From JAEVLT01 sp050496765 (lineage in GTDB: Bacteria; Bacillota; Bacilli; Bacillales; Cytobacillaceae): a stretch of 33,902 nucleotides of DNA. The first letter of the stretch is position 1. Each line of letters begins with the position of its first letter. This document shows, piece by piece, positions 7,099 to 16,477 of this stretch. Where the stretch lies: contig NZ_JBNWEO010000021.1 of the NCBI RefSeq assembly GCF_050496765.1, forward strand, positions 1 to 33,902, given 5' to 3'. The translations under genes and the position numbers were made by a program. The notes below the pieces were generated by a model, which was not told the origin of the DNA, did no database searches, and saw nothing but the letters and a program-made list of their open reading frames with translations.

Positions 7099-8310
7099 AT
7101 GCTTAAAATTGTTTACCCTATTTGCTGTGGAATTGATGTCCACAAAAAGTTTGTTGTTGCTACGGTTGGTACTACGAACAAATCGGGGGTTACGGAATAC
7201 CAAACCAAGCAATTTTCAACATTCACCGAGGATTTACACCGTCTCCTCGAATGGTTAAAATCCCAATCCTGTATCCATGTCTGTATGGAATCTACGGGCA
7301 AGTATTGGCACCCTGTATTTAATATTTTGGAGCACGACTGTGAAGTCCTAGTGGCTAACCCAAAATATGTAAAGGGTATTAAGGGTAAGAAAACAGATAA
7401 AAAAGATTCAATTTGGCTTTGCGACCTTCACAAACATGGCTTGGTTCCTAGTAGTTTTATTCCACCCTTGCCCATTCGTCAAATTCGAGATTTAATGCGG
7501 TATCGGTTTAAACTCATCAACTTTAAGTCGAGCGAGAAAAACCGTGTTCAAAATCCCCTTACAGTTTCTAACATTATGATTTCTAGTGTAGTCTCGGATA
7601 CTTTTGGTGCAAGTTCTATGCGTATTATTAACCATATCCTTGATAATCCCGATGATACAGATTTCGATGTTTCATCGCTGCTACACGGAAGGATGAAAAC
7701 CAAAACAGACACCATCGTGAAATCCATTCAAGGGCATTTGACTGAACCACAAGCCGATAAAATGCGTGTGTGCCTAGACCATATTGACAGTATTGAGAAA
7801 CACATCGCTGATATTGAATCCGTTGTATTAAAATTAGTTCAACCCTACATGCGACAAGTCGAATTAATTTTATCCTTGCCAAGTATTAAAGATATCTTTA
7901 CGGCCATTGCTTTTCTTGGAGAAATTGGTGTTGATATGTCTGTTTTTCTTTCCGATAAACATCTATGTTCTTGGGCAGGACTTACTCCGCAAAACAATGA
8001 AAGTGCTGGAAAGAAAAAGTCGGTTCGTGTTTCGCGAGCTGGTGTTTACATCAAACCATTACTAGTTCAATGTGCCAATGCCGCTATTAAAAGTAAAAAG
8101 TGTCCTTACTTCAAGAAACGTTATGACCAAATTAAGAAGCGTAGAGGTCACAAAAAAGCGATTATTGCGATAGCACATAAGTTACTTGTTTGTATTTACC
8201 ATATGCTAGATAAAAATGAGCCATTTAACCAAGAGTTATACAATATAGATTCCAACCTAAACCAACTTATGTACCTCAGATCACGGAGGAAATGGCTATA
8301 CAATACTTAG
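7099..8310 (+). CDS. IS110-family transposase (DEDD)
   Basis: 403 residues from ATG 7099. The N-terminal DEDD RuvC-like domain is recognisable from GIDVHKKFVVATVG (first Asp), CMESTGKYWHPVF (Glu) and GIKGKKTDKKDS (Asp cluster). The C-terminal Tnp_20 domain shows LSLPSIKDIFTAIAFLGEIG, SWAGLTPQNNESAGKKKSV with the family's serine region, and HKKAIIAIAHKLL. The last residues (YLRSRRKWLYNT) look out of frame: another frame continues QITEEMAIQYLETLGYQIPD to a stop at 8354. A small indel near 8265 therefore probably truncates the C-terminus. Whether this affects activity is unknown. Confidence 0.88.
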   Translation: MLKIVYPICCGIDVHKKFVVATVGTTNKSGVTEYQTKQFSTFTEDLHRLLEWLKSQSCIHVCMESTGKYWHPVFNILEHDCEVLVANPKYVKGIKGKKTDKKDSIWLCDLHKHGLVPSSFIPPLPIRQIRDLMRYRFKLINFKSSEKNRVQNPLTVSNIMISSVVSDTFGASSMRIINHILDNPDDTDFDVSSLLHGRMKTKTDTIVKSIQGHLTEPQADKMRVCLDHIDSIEKHIADIESVVLKLVQPYMRQVELILSLPSIKDIFTAIAFLGEIGVDMSVFLSDKHLCSWAGLTPQNNESAGKKKSVRVSRAGVYIKPLLVQCANAAIKSKKCPYFKKRYDQIKKRRGHKKAIIAIAHKLLVCIYHMLDKNEPFNQELYNIDSNLNQLMYLRSRRKWLYNT

Positions 8311-8537
8311 AAACTCTAGGCTATCAGATCCCCGATAAGTTTACACACGTTTAAATCTTTCCTTAATACAATTTTTCCCAAGTCCACTTGTAGAGTAGGC
8401 TTATTTTGTTATGCCTAATTTTTGCTTGTAACGTATGTTTGGGTTCTTTCAAACTATTCCTCCCATCCTATGGATAACAAATATCCAAAAGAATAACAAA
8501 TACTGAATTTATATTTTAATGACTTTTTTAAACATTT

Positions 8538-8563
8538 ACCAGACAGTTCTTTAACTGCCTGGT
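8538..8563. terminator. Hairpin terminator between IS110 and the EndoU-like cassette
   Basis: ACCAGACAGTT-cttt-AACTGCCTGGT has one mismatch. On the plus strand it is followed by AGTTTTT, so it terminates best in that direction. It also sits 10 bases past the stop of the minus-strand cassette ending at 8574. Confidence 0.6.
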
Positions 8564-8573
8564 AGTTTTTAAA

Positions 8574-9341
8574 TTAATATGGAAAACTAGTAACTATACG
8601 TCCATTTTTATCCCGAACAACTCTAACTCTTTTCGTCAACTTACCGTTCCAATTTTTACCTACATATTTTTTAAATTCCTTTTCATGTATGGTACGCCCA
8701 TATTTCCCATCTCGAACCTTTGGGGTTCTAGCTGTTGCCCTAGTAGTTCGTTTCATTGTTCTGTTGCTTCCAAATTTCCCCTTATTAGGTACAGATGAAT
8801 CTTTAGCATGACCTTCTTTAATATGATCCCAGGATTTTTTATTAGCCCAGCTTTTTACTTTTTTACCTAAATACCATGCTCCAATTGCCCCCCCGACTGC
8901 TACCGTTGCTATTAAGGCAACTTGCCCTAAACTAGGAACGATATATAATCCAGCAGCAATGGCAATATTACCATCTGGATCAATATTTATCACCGGATTA
9001 TTATTCGCATACGTATACCCATTCTGTGTAACCGGATCATCCTCATCCCCCGGATCCGGATCCACCGAGATGAACACGCCATGTTTTGGATGATAGTACC
9101 TGGCCATGAGATAGTACAGGTTCGTTTCTTCATCGTACATGTACCCTGCATACTTGAACGGGTTGTCGGCGGTTAGCCCCTGCTCGGTTTGTTGAAGGAT
9201 ATTGCCCCAAGCATCGTAAGCATATTGGGCTTGGATTTGGCCATTTTGGTCGGTGATCGCAATGACGTCGCCGTGGGCGTTGTAATGATAATAAAATATT
9301 TGCCCTTGCGCTTTCATTGCCAGGCGTACACCAGCGGACAA
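8574..9341 (-). CDS. Orphan RHS core plus EndoU-like toxin tail
   Basis: 255 residues from a non-ATG codon at 9341 (TTG); the frame opens only from a TAA near 9380. A short YD-repeat piece (SITYDSNGKCL) is fused by an internal deletion to the core at GVRLAMKAQGQIFYYH. The core is ARYYHPKHGVFISVDPDPGD and NNNPVINIDPDG. A hydrophobic segment (GLYIVPSLGQVALIATVAVG) precedes a basic tail: WDHIKEGHAKDSS, a middle region KVRDGKYGRTIHEKEF, and RVRVVRDKNGRIVTSFPY at the end. The HIxxGH motif and terminal IVTxFP are the pattern of bacterial EndoU-type ribonuclease tails. No signal peptide or credible start, so it is probably silent. No immunity gene follows directly; the IS110 element does. Confidence 0.68.
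   Translation of the reverse strand: MSAGVRLAMKAQGQIFYYHYNAHGDVIAITDQNGQIQAQYAYDAWGNILQQTEQGLTADNPFKYAGYMYDEETNLYYLMARYYHPKHGVFISVDPDPGDEDDPVTQNGYTYANNNPVINIDPDGNIAIAAGLYIVPSLGQVALIATVAVGGAIGAWYLGKKVKSWANKKSWDHIKEGHAKDSSVPNKGKFGSNRTMKRTTRATARTPKVRDGKYGRTIHEKEFKKYVGKNWNGKLTKRVRVVRDKNGRIVTSFPY
8988..9336 (-). repeat. RHS core repeat, copy 3
   Basis: Shortest orphan copy, about 350 bases, nearly identical to the main gene. It ends where an internal deletion joins an earlier YD-repeat fragment. Confidence 0.85.
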
Positions 9342-9407
9342 ACATTTTCCATTGGAATCATAGGTGATGGATTCGATTTAATAAAGATGTTTATAAAAAT
9401 TATGTGA

Positions 9408-9448
9408 AACCAGTCGATATTGAAAGACGTTTGTCATATCGACTGGTT
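9408..9448 (-). terminator. Hairpin after the WapI-like immunity gene
   Basis: AACCAGTCGATAT pairs perfectly with ATATCGACTGGTT (13 bp) 13 bases past the stop at 9462. On the minus strand it is followed by a weak, broken T-run. Probable end of the wapA-immunity transcript. Confidence 0.6.
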
Positions 9449-9461
9449 ACTAAATTTAATA

Positions 9462-9890
9462 TCATAGGTTTTTAATCTTACAGTAAATATCTTTCAGATT
9501 AATTTCATCAACTTCAAATGACGTCTCGTATTGCCACTTTTCTTCAATTAAATCATTTTTTAAAAAAATAAAACTTACTTGAAATTTCCCTTTATTACAC
9601 TCTACTTTAATTTCCATTTCTTCTTCGTCAGCAACCAATTCGGCTTTCTCAATTTTTTTTTGTAGCAATAAATATAGCTCTTGACTAAAGTTAATAATCT
9701 CGCTTTTCAAGAAAATTGGTCCACGATATTCATAGTAAAAATAATCAGAAGATACAGACACTAAATTTGACTGTAAATCACGTAAATAAATCTCATTGTC
9801 ATTAGGATACATTGATCCAAAAGAGAGAATGGTAATCTTCTTTTTATCACCCCAAAATACAATTTTAAACTCTTCACTTATTTCCACCAT
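9462..9890 (-). CDS. WapI-like immunity protein of the full-length toxin
   Basis: 142 residues from ATG 9890 (MVEISEEFKIVFWG), preceded by GGAGG at eight bases; a longer TTG start at 9905 would overlap that site. The order of short strands (KKKITILSFGSMYPNDNEIY, then YYEYRGPIFLKSEIINFSQE and GKFQVSFIFLKND) resembles the WapI-type immunity family of Bacillus, by eye only. The start lies inside the last codons of the toxin gene (13-base overlap), so toxin and antidote are translationally coupled. It should act in the cytosol by binding the toxin tail of the 9878-16477 product. Confidence 0.65.
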   Translation of the reverse strand: MVEISEEFKIVFWGDKKKITILSFGSMYPNDNEIYLRDLQSNLVSVSSDYFYYEYRGPIFLKSEIINFSQELYLLLQKKIEKAELVADEEEMEIKVECNKGKFQVSFIFLKNDLIEEKWQYETSFEVDEINLKDIYCKIKNL

Positions 9891-12800
9891 GGTGTCTTCC
9901 TCCAATATTTAGATTGTTTACTACGATGTCCAACAGTGATAATGTTATATTTTTTTGTTCTTGATACTACAATATGTTTCTTTCCCAACGTCTGGACAAA
10001 CCGATCATTTGGATATCGAATATCTATACCCTTACGTCCAAAGCTTCTAGTTAAAGTCGCTGAAAGTTTAGACATTTTTCTAGATGAATTAGCTAAATAA
10101 TCTGTGGCATGCTTACTATACTTTAATTTTGAAGCAAAAAAGGCTACCCTTCCTATTCCACCAAAAACTACTCCAGTAATCGCACCTTTCAGAGCAGCAT
10201 TTCCTGCACCCTGCCACGTATATCCTTTATTACGATTTTCAATTAAATATGTCGCTACATTCCATGCTGCTCCACCTACAGCAGCTGCTATCCACCACGC
10301 TATATGTCCATCGGGATCATTCATCATCACCGGATTATTATTCGCATACGTATACCCATTCTGCGTAACCGGATCATCCTCATCCCCCGGATCCGGATCC
10401 ACCGAGATGAACACGCCATGTTTTGGATGATAGTACCTGGCCATGAGATAGTACAGGTTCGTTTCTTCATCGTACATGTACCCTGCATACTTGAACGGGT
10501 TGTCGGCGGTTAGCCCCTGCTCGGTTTGCTGAAGGATATTGCCCCAGGCATCGTAAACATACTGGGCTTGGATTTGGCCATTTTGGTCGGTGATCGCAAT
10601 GACGTCGCCGTGGGCGTTGTAATGATAATAAAATATTTGCCCTTGCGCTTTCATTGCCAGGCGCACACCATCGGCGTTATACACATACTGGCGGAGCACC
10701 GTGCCGGTTCCATTCGTTTCGTAGAGGACATTGATGCTGTCGCCGTCATAATAGTAGCGGGTGATTTGGCCGTTGACAGTCTTTTCGATTCGCCGGTTGT
10801 CATCATCGTATTTATAGGTGGCAAATGGCGTTGTTTGGCCTTTTCTTGTGACAGATTCGAGCTGGTCGGCTGCGTTCCATTTGTACGTGAATGGCTCGTC
10901 GGATAAACGGTTGCCGTTGGCGTCATAGGTGATGGTTTCATTTCCAAAAGAAGTAAGCTGGTTCCCGTTGTTGAATGTGGCTGTAGTTGTCGCAGTCGTG
11001 CCGTCTGCTTTTGTAACCTTTACACTGGTTCGGTTGCTGAAGCCGTCATAGGTGTATTCATTGACCGTTCCATCCGGCAGGGTTTCTTTTGTTAATTGAT
11101 TTAGTTGATCATAACTGTAGAACGTTTTGCCAGGCTGCAGACCCCCTTTTCGGTCAATGCTCGTTCGGTTGCCATTGGCATCATAGCTATATGTTTCTGA
11201 GACAATGGATGTGCCGTCAGGTTTGCTTACATTCAGGGTTGTCACCTTTTGCGTATTCTCGTACAGATACAGGGCACTCGCCAGGTTTCCAGCTACATAG
11301 GAGGATACGTTCCCAAATTCATCATAATCAAAATAAAAGATTTTCCCATCGTTTACTACTTTTATATTTTGATTGAGCGTATTGTACTCGTAAGTGCCCG
11401 TGTTGGCATACGTCCCTTGCTGGATAGCGAGTGACTTTAGCTTAAAGGATCCTGGATGATACTCCCACGAAATGCTTCCGCCGCGGTCTGTCATGCTGGT
11501 AACGCGGTTTCCCGTATCGTAAGATTTTACCCGGGTAATGCCATTGATTGGATCCGTTACTTTTGTTTCATTCCCGTTGGCATCGTACTCGTATGAAAAA
11601 GCAACCAATCCATTGTGTTTTAATTCTTTTACACGGTCAGCTGTATCATACGTCCATTCCAAATAATTCCCCGCCGGCATCACGGTTTTGATCCGGTTCG
11701 TATTTTCATCGTATGAATGGTTGATTTGCCGGTTTAGCGGATCAATGTATTTCACCAATTTATTGTCAACGTCGTATTCATATTTTACAATTTGTGACTT
11801 CGTGCCGGACGCAATCGTTTTCTGGGTGGTGTTTCCATTATCATCATATTGGTAAGCGACAGCAGTATTGTTAGGCAGAGTGGTTTTCGTTAACTGATTG
11901 TCAAGGTTATATTCAAACAGTTTGGTGTTGTTTTTCGGATCTGTTTCGGTAGTTTTGTTACCATAGGCATCGTAGGCATAAGACGTCTTATGCCCTTCTT
12001 CGTCATAGGAAGACGTTGCCTCATCATTGGAATTGTATTCATTTTGTGTAAGAACATTGCCGTCCAAGATCCGGACATCATCATACCAGACCGTCCCCGT
12101 ATTATTCCCCCGGAATAAAGTGTAAATTCGAAGTTGTTTGATCGGTTTCGTTTTCGGGATGGTGATAGCCCCACGGTTCCAATCCTTCGTACCGAGTGGA
12201 AATAAAATAGTATAGAACTGACTAGTCTTATCATCATAATCAGCATATATCCAAATCCCATATTCCGAATCTGTTTTGCTTCCACTTGTATTTTTGGCAT
12301 CCTGTGCTTTGGACATCGCTGTCACTGTCAAAGCGGTAGCACTCGTTTGATTGAGTGGGACGATTTGCAAATAATGCTTATCCGCGTCGGTAGTGTTTGG
12401 TCTTCTGATCACAATTCCCTGTTTTCCTTGGAACCCATCGGATACTTCGCCTGTATTAGCAACTGTTCGGTACCAACCCTTTGGTGTATTATCAGTGTCA
12501 AGCATTTCAAAGCTGCTGTTCACTACCGGGTTAAACGAAGAGGACACCGGACCTTCCTCTAATTGAGCTTTATCATACCAAACCGAACCTGTTGCATTAC
12601 TATCATTTTGCGATAAAACAAGATACACTTTTATTTTGGCTGTATCTGGTAAGGTTTTAATGGAAAGCTGTTGTTTACTCCAATCATGAGTTCCGTCTAG
12701 ACTATGATATTTTGCCGAAATATGAGTAGATACACCACTGTTGCTAATTAATGCTACTTCCAAGAAAGCCTTAGCATTTGAAATATCGGCAGTTTTCACC

Positions 12801-15800
12801 CAAGCACTAAATGTATAACTTTGATTAGGTACAGCGTCAACTGTTTGAGTCGTTTGAACCGTTCCCCATCCAGAACTAGTCGGTTTAAGAGACAAACGAA
12901 TGGCTTGCAATCCACTTGAACCCGGTGCATCGGATGGCGTTAACGCGTAAGTCGAAACATCTCCCACATTATTTACAATTTCTTCAGTCCATCCATTTAC
13001 ACTATCTTCAAAACTTCCATTTGTTAATAGATTGGCTGCGGGTGCAAGAGCCTTACTCCCGGAAATGGCATTACCATACTGGTCGTACTGAGTAACAGAG
13101 GCAGTATTTGATTGATTGTCAACACTTGATACTGCATTTTGTCCCTGATAGGTCACTGTTGTGGTTTTCTGCTCAGTATCTGTCCTTTTCGTCATATCAT
13201 TATTAATGTTATATTGATACGTTTCTGTCCCAATCGCATCGCTAGATGATATTACATTTCCATTGATATCATAAGTATACGTCTCCGAGACACGTTGCCC
13301 TTGGTCTTTCGGATTCGTTTTCTTTTTCAATAAATTGGTTTCATATTCGTACGTTGTCTTCAAAGCTAAATAATCGGTATCTACCGTTGTATAACTGGGA
13401 TTTCCAGCAAGATTGTAGCCATAGCGGTCTTTATTCAGCTTTGAATCTGTCACAGTAACTTCCCGCTTCGACAGATCATAGCTTAACGAAGTTTCTTTTC
13501 CAAGCGGATCTGTTATTTTCACCAGTTTGTTATCTTGATACGTATAGGTCGTTTGATTAGGGGAGGAAGTTGTATGCTTCGGATCATAAACATACCGGAG
13601 CTTGCCGTTTTCGTAGCCGTATCGGTATATTTTCCCCCGCGGTGTTGTTGATGAAATCAAATCATCACCACTGTATGAATAGGTAAGCGTTCGATTTTCC
13701 GGCCCGATAATTCTCGCAATCTTACTGTTGTCAGCTGTATATTCAATCGTAACCACCCGGTTATTGGGATCCGTAATACTGGTCAGTTTGCCATTGGTAT
13801 AGGCGTACTTTACTTGTTGGCCATATTCATCTGTTACGGAATCAATTTTCCCATCGCTTATGAACCTTGTAACCGATTGGTCTTTATCTGTTAAGGTAAA
13901 CACACCGTTGTCTTTTTTCAGTCTTAGGAAAATACCTTCGGGTGCTTGGTAAGTTGTGTCATTGATCTTTAGGAACCGATTGACCGTTCGATCTTCTTTC
14001 GTATATAACACATCACCATTTGCCTCTTCTTTAACAGAAACCTCTAAGCTGCTATTCCAGCCGTTTCCAAAAAGGCCTTTGGAAGGATCTTGGCTATTGT
14101 ACGTTCGACCGATTTCAATCACTGGTCCTCTTCCCGCTAAGGTAAAATCGGTTTCATCCATCACAAAATTCCCTGTAATGGCATTTACCTTTCCGAATTT
14201 TACAGGAATTGACGTCCAGTAATCTTCCATTCCAAACATATTGCCGCTATCCGGAATAACCGAAATTGCTTCATCAGAAACGGGACTGTCTGCATTCCCG
14301 GCGGAGCTATAGGCTTTAATGCGGAAGGAATAAGATTTCCGACTGCTGTCTCCGCCTGCTTTGGTATAAACGGGAGAGGGATCGCGTGCCAATTCCGTTC
14401 CCAAACCGTCATGGTGTAATTGGTAGCGCCCTGCGGCAATTTCGTCTGCTTTGGGCCATATGTTCTTTCCTTGTGTTGACCAAGTAGTCACATTCCCCGC
14501 ATCAAATTCTTCATAATCTTTTCCATTAAATACTTGAATTTTGTAGCCTGTTGCGTTTGGAAGTGGATCCCACTTTAATTGGACATAGCCGGAATCAGAT
14601 CCTGGGACATTCGCAAAGGCGTTCCCGGTTGGTAGTTTCGGCTTATCAAGAGGGATTAGTGGTGTGAACGCACTTGAGCAGCCACTTTCTTCTCCCGTTG
14701 GATATTTGGCCATGACACAAAAGGAATAGTTTTTGTAATTTGCATAAGTGTTGTCTGCATTTGCATAAACCGGCGACGGATCTGAAGCAAGTTCTGCACC
14801 TGCTCCGTCATGATGTAATTGATATCGTCCGGCAGCAATTTCTTCAGAAGTCGGCCAAATCTTTTGCGCTTTTGTCGACCAGTTCGTCACATTACCTAAG
14901 TCAAATCGTTCCCACCCAATTCCATTAAACATCCATACTGCGTATGCGTTGGCACCAGCCACCGCATTCCAGGTCAAATCGACATACCCGGTGTTGCTTC
15001 CGTTACCATATGTGTATGCAGTACCAGTAGGTGGATTTGGAGCAGGATAATGATAATCTATATCTATTACGGGCTGATTTGTACTGTTTTCCGATGCGTA
15101 GAATTTTTTCCAATACGTTTGCCCATTTCCATTCGTATGCATAACGAAACCATTGTTTGGCTTTATTCCGTTTACCCAATCTTTAACGGTATTGGTTACA
15201 TTAAATCCAGCCCATTGACCTTGGTAAACAGAATCGGATGCAATGATTCCGGAAGTAAAAGGCTTGTTATTCCATGTGAGCGTTCTGGGGTTCCATGCCT
15301 GCCCCACTTCATTGATGTCTACTTCTGTAGGAGTGGTTGGATAATAAGAATGGGCGGTATAAGCATAAAATACTGCATTGTCTACAATTGCCCCTTTTAA
15401 TGCAGATAAGTCCTGTTGAAAATAACCATAATTCCAGCCTGTCGTGCTGTCATAATAACCCACTTTAATTGAGTAATACCCCAGCGAAGATTCCCAAAAG
15501 CGATCATAGTTCGTGTTTGGAAAAGCACTGGAAGCAAAAGTATCCATTGAGGTACCGAATTCAGTTGTTGGGTCAATATAAACGGGGTATTTTCGGTTTG
15601 CATCTTTCAGCCAAGTAGGATCTGCTTTCACAATCAACTTGTAGCCGCCAGCAGCTTTAATTAAATCATAAGAAACATTGTCCGAACGTTGGGGTTCCCC
15701 GGATAATGGATCAATATTGGAATCGGTCATAAATGGCTTTGGAATCGAAAAAATATTTTTTTCGCCATCGTTGAATTGGATGTTTCCATCCTCTTTTATT

Positions 15801-16477
15801 GCTGCATCTAGTCGAGTTTCTATGAAAAACTGAAACTCAGAAAATCCTTTATAGGAGTTAAGAATGATATCTTCTTTGACCTGTCGATCAAAGCTTACAT
15901 TCCGCAGGTCTAGACCATCAACAATATCCTTATAAGTCACTTTATTCTCTTTGACTTTGGCATCTGCTACTTTCGGTTCTGTAAAATCTCTTTCCCCTTG
16001 AGAACCTAAAAATTGATAATTCATGATGTAATCATTGAAAGAAACGGAGGCATATTGTCCCTTGTTTAACTTCGGCTGAAAGGTTACATGGATGGAGGTA
16101 TTTTCAGGTTCAATTAAACCTTTTTGGGATGGAACTAATTTAGTAGAAATGCGTTTAAGTTCATTTTCGTTATTCAATCGGTAAATCGGTGAAAAATATA
16201 TTTTCTTTGTATAAGTACCATTTTCGTTTTGAATAACTTCTGTGTTTTTTCCTCGTTTTTCCTTGATTTCTTTTGTCTCTCTTTTGAACGGTGGTGGAGG
16301 TGGTGCCTTTACTTTTTCTTTCACTTGTTTGTTTTCTTCAGATACTTGTGGTTTTGTATCAGTTTGGGCATAAACGACTTGGTGATTTTTTGGCGGAACA
16401 AGCCCCATTATTAAAAGGATAATAAATGTCCAACAGGCTACCTTTCTCTGCAAAAACTTAATCCTCAGTCTATTCAT
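9878..16477 (-). CDS. Full-length WapA/RHS-type secreted polymorphic toxin
   Basis: 2199 residues, start ATG 16477 with AAGGGGG upstream. A Sec signal (basic RLRIKFLQRK, hydrophobic FIILLIMGLV, VVYA|QTD) occupies residues 1-37. Then come a Pro-rich region, a DNRLRE-like domain (about 300-475, ending before YHYPAPNPPTG), two tandem fibronectin-like modules each with EIAAGRYQLHHDG (about 477-735), an RHS N-terminal domain (AITGNFVMDETDF), and YD repeats. Two carbohydrate-binding-like modules (LLTNGSFEDSVNGW near 1149; NPVVNSSFEMLD near 1316) are followed by more YD repeats, the core ARYYHPKHGVFISVDPDPGD (about 2012), and a variable tail from about 2052. The tail has a Gly/Ala-rich linker, then KHIVVSRTKKYNIITVGHRS, a basic possible nuclease I cannot assign. 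Such proteins are exported, wall-associated, and deliver the tail to neighbouring cells on contact. Confidence 0.88.
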   Translation of the reverse strand: MNRLRIKFLQRKVACWTFIILLIMGLVPPKNHQVVYAQTDTKPQVSEENKQVKEKVKAPPPPPFKRETKEIKEKRGKNTEVIQNENGTYTKKIYFSPIYRLNNENELKRISTKLVPSQKGLIEPENTSIHVTFQPKLNKGQYASVSFNDYIMNYQFLGSQGERDFTEPKVADAKVKENKVTYKDIVDGLDLRNVSFDRQVKEDIILNSYKGFSEFQFFIETRLDAAIKEDGNIQFNDGEKNIFSIPKPFMTDSNIDPLSGEPQRSDNVSYDLIKAAGGYKLIVKADPTWLKDANRKYPVYIDPTTEFGTSMDTFASSAFPNTNYDRFWESSLGYYSIKVGYYDSTTGWNYGYFQQDLSALKGAIVDNAVFYAYTAHSYYPTTPTEVDINEVGQAWNPRTLTWNNKPFTSGIIASDSVYQGQWAGFNVTNTVKDWVNGIKPNNGFVMHTNGNGQTYWKKFYASENSTNQPVIDIDYHYPAPNPPTGTAYTYGNGSNTGYVDLTWNAVAGANAYAVWMFNGIGWERFDLGNVTNWSTKAQKIWPTSEEIAAGRYQLHHDGAGAELASDPSPVYANADNTYANYKNYSFCVMAKYPTGEESGCSSAFTPLIPLDKPKLPTGNAFANVPGSDSGYVQLKWDPLPNATGYKIQVFNGKDYEEFDAGNVTTWSTQGKNIWPKADEIAAGRYQLHHDGLGTELARDPSPVYTKAGGDSSRKSYSFRIKAYSSAGNADSPVSDEAISVIPDSGNMFGMEDYWTSIPVKFGKVNAITGNFVMDETDFTLAGRGPVIEIGRTYNSQDPSKGLFGNGWNSSLEVSVKEEANGDVLYTKEDRTVNRFLKINDTTYQAPEGIFLRLKKDNGVFTLTDKDQSVTRFISDGKIDSVTDEYGQQVKYAYTNGKLTSITDPNNRVVTIEYTADNSKIARIIGPENRTLTYSYSGDDLISSTTPRGKIYRYGYENGKLRYVYDPKHTTSSPNQTTYTYQDNKLVKITDPLGKETSLSYDLSKREVTVTDSKLNKDRYGYNLAGNPSYTTVDTDYLALKTTYEYETNLLKKKTNPKDQGQRVSETYTYDINGNVISSSDAIGTETYQYNINNDMTKRTDTEQKTTTVTYQGQNAVSSVDNQSNTASVTQYDQYGNAISGSKALAPAANLLTNGSFEDSVNGWTEEIVNNVGDVSTYALTPSDAPGSSGLQAIRLSLKPTSSGWGTVQTTQTVDAVPNQSYTFSAWVKTADISNAKAFLEVALISNSGVSTHISAKYHSLDGTHDWSKQQLSIKTLPDTAKIKVYLVLSQNDSNATGSVWYDKAQLEEGPVSSSFNPVVNSSFEMLDTDNTPKGWYRTVANTGEVSDGFQGKQGIVIRRPNTTDADKHYLQIVPLNQTSATALTVTAMSKAQDAKNTSGSKTDSEYGIWIYADYDDKTSQFYTILFPLGTKDWNRGAITIPKTKPIKQLRIYTLFRGNNTGTVWYDDVRILDGNVLTQNEYNSNDEATSSYDEEGHKTSYAYDAYGNKTTETDPKNNTKLFEYNLDNQLTKTTLPNNTAVAYQYDDNGNTTQKTIASGTKSQIVKYEYDVDNKLVKYIDPLNRQINHSYDENTNRIKTVMPAGNYLEWTYDTADRVKELKHNGLVAFSYEYDANGNETKVTDPINGITRVKSYDTGNRVTSMTDRGGSISWEYHPGSFKLKSLAIQQGTYANTGTYEYNTLNQNIKVVNDGKIFYFDYDEFGNVSSYVAGNLASALYLYENTQKVTTLNVSKPDGTSIVSETYSYDANGNRTSIDRKGGLQPGKTFYSYDQLNQLTKETLPDGTVNEYTYDGFSNRTSVKVTKADGTTATTTATFNNGNQLTSFGNETITYDANGNRLSDEPFTYKWNAADQLESVTRKGQTTPFATYKYDDDNRRIEKTVNGQITRYYYDGDSINVLYETNGTGTVLRQYVYNADGVRLAMKAQGQIFYYHYNAHGDVIAITDQNGQIQAQYVYDAWGNILQQTEQGLTADNPFKYAGYMYDEETNLYYLMARYYHPKHGVFISVDPDPGDEDDPVTQNGYTYANNNPVMMNDPDGHIAWWIAAAVGGAAWNVATYLIENRNKGYTWQGAGNAALKGAITGVVFGGIGRVAFFASKLKYSKHATDYLANSSRKMSKLSATLTRSFGRKGIDIRYPNDRFVQTLGKKHIVVSRTKKYNIITVGHRSKQSKYWRKTPWWK
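10326..10900 (-). repeat. RHS core repeat, expressed copy in the main gene
   Basis: End of the RHS core in the full-length gene. Three other near-identical copies lie downstream, giving several hundred bases of homology for recombination that would replace the toxin tail. Confidence 0.85.

Larger units (their letters stand above)
6835..8500 (+). mobile_element. IS110-family insertion sequence (ends approximate)
   Basis: A DEDD transposase gene (7099-8310) with about 260 bases of non-coding, hairpin-rich DNA before it and about 190 after it. IS110 elements lack clear terminal inverted repeats, so the ends cannot be fixed by eye. The limits given are the gap between the flanking minus-strand toxin-locus genes. 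The element is transcribed against the toxin locus and separates the EndoU-like cassette from the propeller-like gene. Confidence 0.6.
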
